NCBI RefSeq assembly: GCF_937616625.2
Contig: NC_065570.1
Span: 8,070,001 to 8,134,000, forward strand
DNA length: 64,000 nucleotides
Origin: Mercurialis annua
Taxonomy: Eukaryota > Streptophyta > Magnoliopsida > Malpighiales > Euphorbiaceae
Reading direction: 5' to 3'
A program made the position numbers and the translations under genes. Under the pieces are notes generated by a model. It saw only the letters and a program-made list of their open reading frames with translations. It was not told the DNA's origin and searched no databases. Below, piece by piece: positions 35,378 through 44,554 of this stretch. Within the stretch, counting starts at the first letter, position 1; the number at the start of each line of letters is the position of its first letter.

Positions 35378-37095
35378 TCTGTAGCACGGATAATTAGGAG
35401 GGTTTTCGCTCGAGAATAGCAAAGTCAATGTAATTGACTGCTTTAAAGGTGTGGACCTATCCCATTCGCAAAACTGGCTCCCCTTAACTCGGCCACGATA
35501 TATGCCTAGCAACGGAGAAAAATATTCGGCAGCCTTCCGGCGTCGTTCTCCTTCAGTGCGATATTTAGTATATGCGCTGTAACGCTAATTATATATTCCG
35601 CGAGGAATAAGCGTTACAAAACATATACTATACATCCACCCGGAGAACAAACGCTGGAAAACAACCAAATATTTTTCTACCGCTACTAGACATATATGGT
35701 TTTCGTGACCGAGTTACGGGAGGACCAGTTTTGCAAACTGTACAAACTGTACAATCCCGTGACGTTCAATCTCTTGAACACACGGGACGGGAACTCTAAG
35801 GCTAGGTTTGCGATTTTATTCGGTGGGAATAAAATCGCGGTCAATTTAGGTTAAAACAACTTATAATTAAATTAAGTAATTATAAATGAAAATAAAATTT
35901 AAAAATAATATCGGTACTTACTTGTTGAAGAGTAGAACTGCAACAGATAATAAAAATCGATGTGAAATGTCGGATCGATGCAATCTACTGACGGATATCT
36001 CCGCTGCAAGAAACTAACAGATATATAATTAATAAGTTGCTTAAATTTTCCGAAAAATTGGGCAGCACTTCCCCTAAAAATGAGCATCACCCATTTTTCA
36101 GGGAGTCCTGCAAGCAAATTACAATTCACAAACCACCATACTAAACCAATATTCTACTAAAATTCAATTTATTTATATAATTAAGTTAAACTAATAACCC
36201 CATTATCAATATAACAATTTAAACAAATAATCAACTTTAAAGTAATCTAATTATGAAAACAAACTAAAAAAACCTAAAAATTATATTAATCATTCATATA
36301 TCGTTTTAACAATTAATTACTAACATTTAACCTAAATTAAGTTATTAATTAACCTACTTATAATTACCTAATTAATTAACCCAAAAATAAATTAAGTACC
36401 CATAAAAAATTAATCTAATGTAACCTTACTATTAAACAAACATTTAAACAAACCTATATAATAAAAACCAATAATTAAACTACTTTAATTAAACTAATTT
36501 TAATATAATTAACCTAAAATTGAATCTAATCTAATCTAATTTAAACAAATTTTAATCAAGTTAACATAAAAAATAAACTAATTTAATTTAAACTAATAAT
36601 CTAATTAACCTAACAATTAACAAATCAATTAAACTGATTTTAATTTAAATAACCTAATTTAATTTAAACTAATAATCTAATTAACCTAACAATTAACAAA
36701 TCAATTAAACTAATAATCTAAATAACCTAAATCAATTTAAACTAATAATCTAATTAACCTAATTTAATTTAAACTAATGAAACTAATGCTTACCGGAAAT
36801 CAAAGGTGAAGGTGAAGAAGAAGCGGCGGCAGCAGTCGGTGGTTGCCAGGGAGGAGCAGCGGCCGGCGGAGAAAGGGAGGAGCAGTCACCGGCGAGCAAG
36901 GAAGAAGAAGAGACAGCGGCAAGGGGAAGACGGAGGTGGCAAGTTCGAGGGGAAGAGGGAGGCGGCGGTCGTCGGTAAAGGAACGGCGGCAAACGGCGTC
37001 GGTAACAGGAAGAGGGAGGCGGCAACTGGGAGGGGAACGGCGGCAGTGTTTAAAGGAGGAAAAAAAATAACTGATGAAATAGGGCAGATCAATTT
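35378..37095 (-). promoter_or_regulatory. CACTA 5' leader: GC-rich first exon, introns, probable second leader exon
   Basis: On the minus strand, a GC-rich block (36795-37060, rich in CCGCC/GCCGGC) ends at a splice donor CCG|GTAAGC (36794/36793). A second exon-like segment runs 36111-35930, with acceptor TGCTTGCAG and donor AACAA|GTAAGT. A third acceptor lies at 35379, two bases before the TNP2 ATG. En/Spm is known to have a GC-rich untranslated first exon (downstream control region) beside the subterminal repeats, and the layout matches. Between the exons lie an AT-rich tract (36160-36780, with a direct repeat at 36579 and 36655) and a hairpin at about 35542-35654. Confidence 0.6.
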
Positions 37096-37509
37096 ATCTC
37101 GACATTTAGCGACGGATTAATATGTCCGTCGCTAACTGTCAAGATAAATGAAACGATGCGTTTAGGCAACGTAATTAGCGACAAACTTTAATTATCCGTC
37201 GCTAATTACGTTGCTTAAACGCAGCGTTTTGGTTTCAATACAATTTAGCGACGGAATTAAATTTCCGTCGCTAAATTTGGGAAAACTAAATGGCGCCTGG
37301 CTTTCCCTCCAAAAGCCCGCCAATTTAGAGACGGATTAGCGACGGAACATCCGTCGCTAAATTGGCGGGCTCACTCCCGCCAGATTTTTCCCCGTTCTTA
37401 GCAACGGATGTAGCATCCGTCGCTACATCCGTCGCTAACACATGATATTTGCGACGGAAACTATGTCCGTCGCAAATTTCCGTCGCGAAACTGATGTTTT
37501 CTAGTAGTG
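37095..37509. repeat. CACTA 5' terminus: TIR and subterminal repeats
   Basis: Repeated TTAGCGACGGA and TCCGTCGCTAA motifs in both orientations, then the inverted terminus CTAGTAGTG. This is the expected upstream control region for the element's promoter. Confidence 0.9.
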
Positions 37510-37512
37510 TTT

Positions 37513-37930
37513 GGTAGCAAATTTGGAAGCTATTTCCAATGGACGACAGCAATAGTTTCTGGGTTCGGCAGTTGGTCCAATTAATTATGGACAGGTCCGA
37601 GCTGGTCTGGAGGTTCCTATAGGTAAGTTTCATAAGCTTTGAAAATCGTTAGCGCCTCCAAAAATTGAATTGTTTATGTGGACTGCTTTTCATGGAAGAA
37701 TTTTTAGTTGTTCGTGAAATTTTAAGAGTTGAGAATGCGTGTTGTTGTTTTCTGATTGCATTGAGACACATGGGCATCTTTTCATGCATTGTACTTTCGC
37801 GCTTGGGTAATGTCAAACTCTGTGGAGCATTTTTATCGTCTTTGGTTACATCTAATTTCAAGAGGGTATTATGCGAAACTTTGGGAATTATTGTGAATTA
37901 TTCTGATTTGGGAGATTTGAAATTGTAAAA
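37513..37930 (+). mobile_element. Decayed LINE (non-LTR retrotransposon) remnant interrupted by the CACTA element
   Basis: Broken plus-strand frames carry plant LINE-like motifs: NLEAISNGRQQ-stop-FLGSAVGP, then SLAPPKIELFMWTAFHGRI, and ETHGHLFMHCTFALG followed by a stop and CQTLWSIF. The last two resemble the zf-RVT segment near the C-terminus of LINE ORF2. Several stops sit where CAA, CAG or TGG codons would be expected. The left part lies at about 29090-29177, on the other side of the CACTA element. Confidence 0.55.
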
Positions 37931-38235
37931 ACATAAGGGTTTTCTAAAATAAGATTATGTCGGTGGAAGAAATTATTTGTAGTGGCTTCCTCAAGGCAGT
38001 TTTTTACTTTAATTATTGTAATAGTTCTTTTCCGTATTCAGATTTGAACTTTTTTTAGAATTCTTAACTGTATTTTATTCGGATGATTGTGTGCTTCTCT
38101 CGCTTTGGCGTAGCCTTTAGCGTGTAACTTATTTGTCACGGTGTAGTTAAGTATTTTTTGCTATTTCTTGTGACTTTTTATAAAAACTTCCTTTCATAAA
38201 AAAAATACGGGCCAAGTCTAGGAAATTAGATTCCC
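37931..38235. other. Spacer, probable continuation of the LINE remnant
   Basis: T-rich with many stops; no clear protein frame. It ends at the target duplication of the next MITE. Confidence 0.4.
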
Positions 38236-38244
38236 GATTAACAA

Positions 38245-38614
38245 GGGTTAATTCTTAAAAAAATCACGAATTTTACACGAAGTTTCATTTTAATCATGAC
38301 CTTTAAAAGTTGTCATTTAAAGGCACAAACTTTCATTTTATTTCAAATCTATCAACAAAGTAAAATTCGGTGTATTTTATCTGACTAAAAATTCCTAATA
38401 CTAGATACTCTAACCGAAAGATAATAAGATTTGATGTTAATTAATAACTTGGGTCTTTCATTAATGATTTAGTGAAGAATTTAGTCAATAAAAATACACT
38501 GAAATAATGAATTTGAAACAATATGAAAGTTCGTGCCTTTAAATGACAACTTTTAAAGGTCATGATTAAAATGAAATTTCGTGTAAAGTTCGTGATTTTT
38601 TTAGGAATTAACCC
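38245..38614. mobile_element. Mutator-like foldback MITE (370 bp)
   Basis: The arms are nearly identical over about 100 bp: GGGTTAATTCTTAAAAAAAT at left, with its inverse ending GGAATTAACCC at right. 9-bp flanks GATTAACAA (38236-38244) and AATTAACAA (38615-38623) match at 8 of 9. No coding capacity. Confidence 0.8.
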
Positions 38615-38830
38615 AATTAACAATAGTTTGTCCCAATCTGACTCGTTGTTAAATTTAACACACTTCTTTAGCATTTATAAATATTAATGATTAAAGAAAT
38701 TAAATGATACTCTTTAAACGTTTATATCATTTCTCAATTTTACAAATAATGCAACTCACATAATAATATGTTCATCAACTGAGTTAGTTATTTGACAATT
38801 ATAATGGTAAGATTATTATATTAAATTTTA

Positions 38831-39226
38831 AGCAAAAAGTACAAAAAACCATCGTAGTTTTTGTAAAAATATATATCAGTCCTTTTAATCTTATTGAGTA
38901 CAATTAAACTATCTTTATTTTTAAATAGAACAAATAATCCCTTTCGTCCAACACAATTAAGAACACTCGTTAATGACTGACATTTCCCTCATAATCATAT
39001 AGAAGAAAAATTCACAAATAATTTTAATGGTTAAAATATTTATTGAAAATTTAAAGGGTTAAATGTCCAAAAACTAAGTTAAAATGCTATATTTGTTCAA
39101 TTTTAAAGTAAAGAGGATTTATTTATTTAATTTTAAAAGCACGAGAGCTTAATTGTGCCCAAAAAAGTATAGAAGTTGATATGTACTTTTGAGAAAAAGT
39201 CGAAGATTTTTTCATACTTTTTGCCT
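38831..39226. mobile_element. Foldback MITE, diverged (396 bp)
   Basis: Inverted arms AAGCAAAAAGTACAAAAAAC and, on the other strand, AGGCAAAAAGTATGAAAAAA, with matching segments further in (ATTAAACTATC/ATTAAGCTCTC, AACAAATA). The flanks are AAATTT-rich but give no perfect duplication. An older copy of the same general type. Confidence 0.6.
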
Positions 39227-39392
39227 GAAATTTATGTCAAAGTTATACATATAAAAACAAGTTAATTTTGCTTTCAAGCATTATGATACGCTATGAAAAA
39301 CAAAAGAATTAGTAAATTCATGGCCATTATTTATTTGTAACAAACAAAATTAGGTCTACACATGGTGTATAATTCTAATTGATCATATAAAA

Positions 39393-39839
39393 TCATCTTC
39401 CTCGTTGCCAATTATGCATATACTCGTCGATATTCCTCGCAACGTTTCTCAAATAAACTCCATCATCTTTAGCAATCCAAATGCAATTTTGCTCATTATC
39501 ACATCTATCAAATAGAAATTGACTATTCCAGAACACATCTAGAGAAGCATGAGAATTGCTGTCTGGGGCCATATAGCACCAAAAAAGAGTGGTGCTAAAG
39601 AAATTCATCCTAAAACTCCAAGAAAATTCTTGACCTTTTATGAGATTATGAACCCCTAAATCGTCGTTTTTAGATTTGCAATGCAATAATAATACCTTGT
39701 CGGATCGAAAAAATTTATTTATGACATGAACACGATATCGGTTTGGATCTGACGATGAGCAATTGGTTGGTGTAATGAAGAAGATCAATATTATTATTGA
39801 TGCCCAAAAAAACAAGTTGATTTTGATGTTGAAGTTCAT
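39393..39839 (-). CDS. S-protein homologue (SPH) 2, plant self-incompatibility S1 family, secreted
   Basis: Single exon, 148 residues. Signal peptide at about 1-27 ([20 protein letters not shown]). The mature part has [20 protein letters not shown], a FSWSF motif, [32 protein letters not shown], and the four family cysteines at about 54, 88, 113 and 119. I chose the ATG at 39839 because it places the signal peptide at the N-terminus; the frame stays open 28 codons further upstream without adding anything recognisable. TATA-like sequences lie 30-55 bp upstream on the minus strand (around 39866-39898). It is clearly paralogous to the SPH gene at 4414-4839, sharing [11 protein letters not shown] and HCKSK blocks. 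Role unknown; apparently intact. Confidence 0.9.
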   Translation of the reverse strand: MNFNIKINLFFWASIIILIFFITPTNCSSSDPNRYRVHVINKFFRSDKVLLLHCKSKNDDLGVHNLIKGQEFSWSFRMNFFSTTLFWCYMAPDSNSHASLDVFWNSQFLFDRCDNEQNCIWIAKDDGVYLRNVARNIDEYMHNWQRGR

Positions 39840-39926
39840 TGTTTTAATCTCACTGGCTAATGCATAATTTATATGATGAGTTAAAACATTTATATTATGT
39901 GTTATATATTTAATATTTTGCACTTT

Positions 39927-40943
39927 TGTATTTATTACCTTAAGAAATTACTTACAAGTGTTTAAGTTAAAAGATATTTAAGATTCTAATGGATACACTT
40001 CCATTATTAGAGTCAGATTTGCTTAAAAAAAACATATCGGGTCAAATATATTTGGGTCATTGAACCTTTAAATTATTTCAAAAAGATACAGAATTTTAAT
40101 TTATTTTCTTAAAATCAACATATTTTAATTTTTTATTTCAAAAGTGTATTTCTGATTTTATTTTGCTACTGTGGCCACCCGGATTAGATTATTTAGAAAA
40201 TATATATCACGTCAATTAAATAAAAAATACAATTCATTAGTGTTTGGCAAAGTGACATATATTTTTAACTTAATATGGCCACATAAGCAAAGAACATCAA
40301 AAATTCTTTATAAAATAAAAATTAAAGTTTGGTTACTTTAAAGAAACTATTTGAAGTTCAATGTTTTTTTTTAAATTGAGAAAATTTAATTACCTGTAAA
40401 GTATTTGTCCTAAAAAAATATCTACGCCTATCGCGTCTTTTTATTACTAATCACATATTAATAGTAATTGCACAGAATTAATAAATTTTATTATTTATTG
40501 ATTTTTAAAAATTAAAAGCTGAATATTATATTATATTTAAAAAAATATTATATTAGACATAAATATATATTTTCATATGATAAATAAATATTAATTATTT
40601 TTGCTACATATTACTGATAAAGATTGATTGATAAAATATATACAAAAAAGCAAATAAAATTTATATAATCTATAAAATCAAAATATCATTAGGTTCTTAA
40701 CTTTAGCAAAATATAATAATCAAGTAGGACAAACGACCCCACGAAGGCATAGTCAATCGGACTTTAGTTTTCTAACTTCATGGGAGAGAAGAAGGTGCAT
40801 TCTCACTGAAAAATTCAAGCATGCTTTGTGTTTTAGCGTTCGTGAAATATTTACGAACTGTAGTTCATCATCAGTCTCTTCGCATGTTAATTTTGTACCT
40901 TCAAATAAATTTTGACATAAGTTATTTTAGCAAAAACATTCTT
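39927..40943. other. AT-rich spacer upstream of SPH 2, nothing recognised
   Basis: Contains the SPH 2 promoter at its left edge. The rest shows no gene, repeat boundary or RNA. Confidence 0.45.
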
Positions 40944-41272
40944 GGCCAAACTCATGTAGAGGCTCCTGTATTTTACACTTTTTTTCCGTAGGTCCTTATA
41001 CTTCATTTTTGTATTATCTGTTCCCTCTACTTACCTATTTTTTATTTTCAGATTCTTTTTGAGTTTTTTCCAGTCCTTTTGTGTGACTGGAGGAAAAAGA
41101 TTGTAAGTACAAGGACTGGAGAAAAAAAATTGTAAGTACAGAGACTGGAAAAAACTAAAAAAAACCTGAAAATCGAAAATATGTAAGTAGAAGGACAAGA
41201 TAATACAAAAATGAAGTATAAGGACGTACGGAAAAAAGTGTAAAGTACAGAGACCTCTACATGAATTAAGCC
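40944..41272. mobile_element. Foldback MITE (about 329 bp)
   Basis: The left arm, GGCCAAACTCATGTAGAGGC, pairs with a right arm that reads GGCTTAATTCATGTAGAGGT on the minus strand. Pairing continues through the TTTTTCCGTA(G/C)GTCCTTATAC segment. The arms almost meet at the centre near 41085-41130. Only an imperfect duplication (around CATTCT) is visible, so it is older. Confidence 0.75.
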
Positions 41273-41707
41273 CATTCTCTTTTGGTGTAATTGTTGTGGT
41301 GGCTACAAATAGTGCAAGTCTAAGTCATTGACCGATTTGATGCTTTTCATCGCCGGGATCAAGAAATTTTAGAATTTCTAACTTTAAGAGAAGTTTTAAA
41401 TTGGACTATTTTTAAAGGTTGAAAAAGATTAATTTTTGGAGATAATGTTTTCCAGGTAATTCAGTCGATAAATTCTACTACTATTTTAATAAGTTCGACT
41501 TGGGATATCTGTCAGAATATCAGGCATTTTTTTTAATTCAAACTTTAAAAAATCAACTTCAACGTGTTCCTAGACAATTTAATAAAGCAACACATCAATT
41601 AGTTCAGAAAATTAAAGATACAATTACTTGTTTTCTTTAAGACTTAAATGCATAAAGAATTACCAACTTTTGCATGTTTTCGGTATTATATATAATTTTG
41701 AAATATA
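41273..41707. other. Spacer, nothing recognised
   Basis: AT-rich, no feature seen. Confidence 0.4.
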
Positions 41708-43010
41708 TTTTTTTTGGATAATCGATGGTTTATTAAGCTCAATCACAAGCAGCGGAAGACAAAAGATTCCAAAAAGAATCAATCAAAAAGAAACAACAAA
41801 CGAATCCAAGTATCTAAACACATCGTTTCTGTTATATGAAAATTGAGAGTGAAAAGAAGTTAAAAAAAAACCGCCTTGGTAATACACAAGTAAGCTAAAG
41901 ACTCATGCAAACTCCTTATTATTTCGAACTTTCCATAATTCCCAAACACCGAAAAACCAAATAAGCCGCCAAATATCCTTGAATGACGAACGAGAGAAAG
42001 ATGTCCAAACGATAAAAAAATATCTACCGACGAAGGCGAGACCCAAATAATATCACATTTTGCTAAAATATAGCACCAAAATTTTCAAGCAAAACTACGA
42101 TGGCAAATAATATGCATGCTAGATTCCTCCATTTGACACACTAAGCAACCAATAAAATCCGGGTTCAAAGTGCCTCTTGCTACCACATTTGAAAAAAATT
42201 ATCATGAACAAAAAGCCACGAAAAGAATTGAATACGAGGGGGTACCTTTATCTTTCAAATTAAAGGGAAGAAGATGCTGCTCACATTAAAATTAATTGGC
42301 TGTTGCATGGAAATAGAGATATCTCTGGTTCTGAAAATAAACTTCCCTCTCCAGCTGAAGCTATCCGAGCTGTTGTCACACAAAGGAGAAGCCAAAGCCT
42401 CTAGAAGCAAGCAATCCAGCTGTTGCAGCTCTCCAACCTGCAGGCGGCGATTCCAGCAAAAGCTGGCTGAAGACAGCGGCTGAATAGTGTTGCCGAGCTG
42501 CTCCTTAGCTGAAATAGACTTCGTTCTCGACAGGGAAAATAAGGCCGGAAATCTTTCAGCAAAAGAAGAAGAGCCCGACCAAGAATCCCGCCAAAATGCA
42601 GTAACCGAACCATCACCAATTTTAATTGAAACTCCCGCATTAAAAATCGACCAAGTTGCATAATTAGAAACACAAATCTTCTAAAATCCTTTCCATATGC
42701 GAGAAAGAGAATTAATATTATAATTCTCAAAATCATGCCAAGAGCGGATATCACAACTATTGATCACCACCAAGTACCAAAAAGATTTATTTCCAAAACC
42801 ATATGCAAAGAAGGCTTTGAATTTTAATTCAAAAAGAAATTAAATTAAAACCTCCTTTATCATAAGGAAGACAAATTTTATCAAAAGAAAGCTTACAAAT
42901 ACCCTTACCCTCCGGATTACCACACCACAGAAAACGCTTCATACAAAGATCCAGAGAAACAATATTAGACTGCGGAATATGAACTTTCCAATTTTTTTGC
43001 AATTCAGATC
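41708..43010 (-). mobile_element. LINE (non-LTR retrotransposon) 3' remnant, 5'-truncated and decayed
   Basis: On the minus strand, conceptual frames show the end of a plant LINE ORF2: WKVHIPQSN, KRFLWCGNPEGKG, LSFDKICLPYDKGGFNL (the connection between reverse transcriptase and the C-terminus). Further down is a zf-RVT-like stretch with CLVCQMEESSMHIICH, FWCYILAKC and HSRIFGGLFGF. Many stops and frameshifts interrupt these. An AATAAA is followed by a run of nine As at 41716-41708, a typical LINE 3' tail. Truncation at the 5' side near 43010 is usual for target-primed insertion. Confidence 0.8.
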
Positions 43011-43317
43011 ACGTGTGTGTTTTCTTTAAAAAATAGTGTCATTTTACATCCAAAATGTTGCCGTTTTACATCCAAAACGATGAGGTTGTCTGTAATTGCT
43101 ATATTTTGAAAATTTATATACTTTTTCGCCAAAATTAAGCTGAAGACACGCGTAAATTAATATTTAATGCATTTAAGCCTTTTTTTTTAAAAATACTATA
43201 GTTTAGTTTTCTGTTGATACGGGTTTATTGTATATAACACTGATATGGGCTTTATATATCATGAGATTTTAAGGGAGAAAAGGTCTCTTTTTTGAGTGTT
43301 TATCTCATATATTGATT

Positions 43318-43470
43318 GTGTCATGTCATATTTACAACAAGCCAATGAGCATTTATGATAGGAAATCTTTTAATTTTCAATTAATTTTTTTATTATTACT
43401 TTTTCTACATAGCTAACGTGTCATTGGTTTGTTGTACAAATAACAAGGCGCAACGGTTGCGTGCAATAAT
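43318..43470. repeat. Diverged foldback element, copy A
   Basis: Inverted arms TTTACAACAAGCCAATGAGC and, from the right on the minus strand, TTGTACAACAAACCAATGAC. A related foldback is at about 53092-53262. Boundaries are approximate and no duplication was found. Confidence 0.45.
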
Positions 43471-43502
43471 TTTTTCTCTTTTTTAGTCACCTTCATTGCA
43501 TG

Positions 43503-43713
43503 AACCTAATTCGCCATGTAGGATTATGAACCATCCATTTATCGTGTGACACGTGACAACAATAAATGTACTAACCAATCAATAAATATCACATTAATTG
43601 TTTGTATTTTAATGTGAATTAATATGATATTTATTTATTGGTTAGTACATTTATTGTGGCCACGTGTCACACGATAAATGGATGGTTCATAATCTTACGT
43701 GGTGAACTAGGTT
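43503..43713. mobile_element. Near-perfect foldback MITE (211 bp)
   Basis: The arms pair along almost their whole length. AACCTAATTCGCCATGTAGG... at left matches the complement of ...CTTACGTGGTGAACTAGGTT at right, and CCATCCATTTATCGTGTGAC is shared. A transcript would make a long hairpin. No clear target duplication. Confidence 0.75.
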
Positions 43714-43825
43714 TACCTAAAAATTTCTCAATCAAAAGGAGTCTTGCATACGGTTGCTCAATTTCAGCTGAACAAATGCTTATGACCGCATTTTTTATTT
43801 CTGAGGAAATGCATTAATATTAATA

Positions 43826-44143
43826 GGGTTAATTATATATGTAATCACTATTTTTATACGAAGTTGTAAAAAATAACACGACTTTTAAAATGTGCCAATT
43901 CAGAACACCACTTTTTATTTTTTTCAAAAATAACATGAACACATTTTTAGTGGCGTTTTTGTTGATGTGGTATGACACGTGGCACTACAATCGGATGTTC
44001 AAGTCAGCAAAATTTTATCTAAAAATATACCCATATTGTTTTTGAAAAGAAATGAAAAATGATGCCCTGAATTTACACATTTTAAAAGTCGTATTATTTT
44101 TGAGATTTCGTGTAAAGGTGCTGATTTTATATATAATTGACCC
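43826..44143. mobile_element. Mutator-like foldback MITE (318 bp)
   Basis: The left arm GGGTTAATTATATATGTAAT pairs with the right arm GGGTCAATTATATATAAAAT (minus strand). Pairing continues through ACGACTTTTAAAATGTG. 9-bp flanks ATATTAATA and ATGTTAATT match at 7 of 9. It shares the TTTACACGAA.TTT segment with the MITE at 38245. Confidence 0.75.
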
Positions 44144-44272
44144 ATGTTAATTTGATGACTTTTTATCTTTATTTTACACCTTCTCTCATCAAATTAGATA
44201 ATTTTTTATTAAGTCATCAAACTATTATTAACCATATTTTATTATTTGATTATAATTTATTATTTTTAGTTT

Positions 44273-44547
44273 TAACAAAGTTTGTGTGATTGAATTGAAT
44301 GAATTGTCCATTTCATCAAGTGTAGAGCTATTTATATACAAGTATTGGAGTAATGACCAAGTATAAGACTTGGAGTAGAGGTCAAGTATAAGACTTGGAG
44401 TAGTGGCCAAGTATAAGACTTGGAGTAGTGGCCAAGTATAAGACTTGGAGTAGTGGCAAAGTAAATATCTACACTAATAATTACAAGATCTATACTAATA
44501 ATTACAATTTATAACACACTAATTAGATATTATATTTATCCTTGATA
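44273..44547 (-). repeat. 3' LTR of the copia element
   Basis: In element orientation it begins TATCAAGGATAAATA and ends CTTTGTTA. It contains four tandem 25-bp units (44357-44456, CCAAGTATAAGACTTGGAGT plus AGTGG). Confidence 0.93.
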
Positions 44548-44554
44548 TCCCCCC

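Larger units (their letters stand above)
29178..37509 (-). mobile_element. Complete CACTA (En/Spm-type) DNA transposon, 8332 bp, probably autonomous
   Basis: The ends are CACTACAAGAAAACA (29178-29192) and the inverted TGTTTTCTAGTAGTG (37495-37509), 14 of 15 matching. A 3-bp target duplication, TTT (29175-29177 and 37510-37512), is diagnostic for CACTA elements. Both subterminal regions are dense in GCGACGGA/TCCGTCGC repeats, the expected binding sites for the element's own DNA-binding protein. Two genes on the minus strand, TNP2 (31765-35376) and a Transposase_24 gene (29840-31536), read through all predicted splice sites without stops. The promoter end is the right end (37509). It inserted into a decayed LINE. 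Confidence 0.95.

Noticed and set aside
35899..36129. 76-codon minus-strand protein
   Set aside because: Better explained as an untranslated leader exon of the CACTA element with splice signals at both ends.
36783..37120. Frames on both strands in the GC-rich block (Arg/Gly-rich or Pro/Ser-rich)
   Set aside because: Low-complexity translation of a GC-rich leader; no family motif and open in several frames at once.
41048..41275. 75-codon hydrophobic minus-strand frame
   Set aside because: Falls wholly in the palindromic MITE at 40944-41272.
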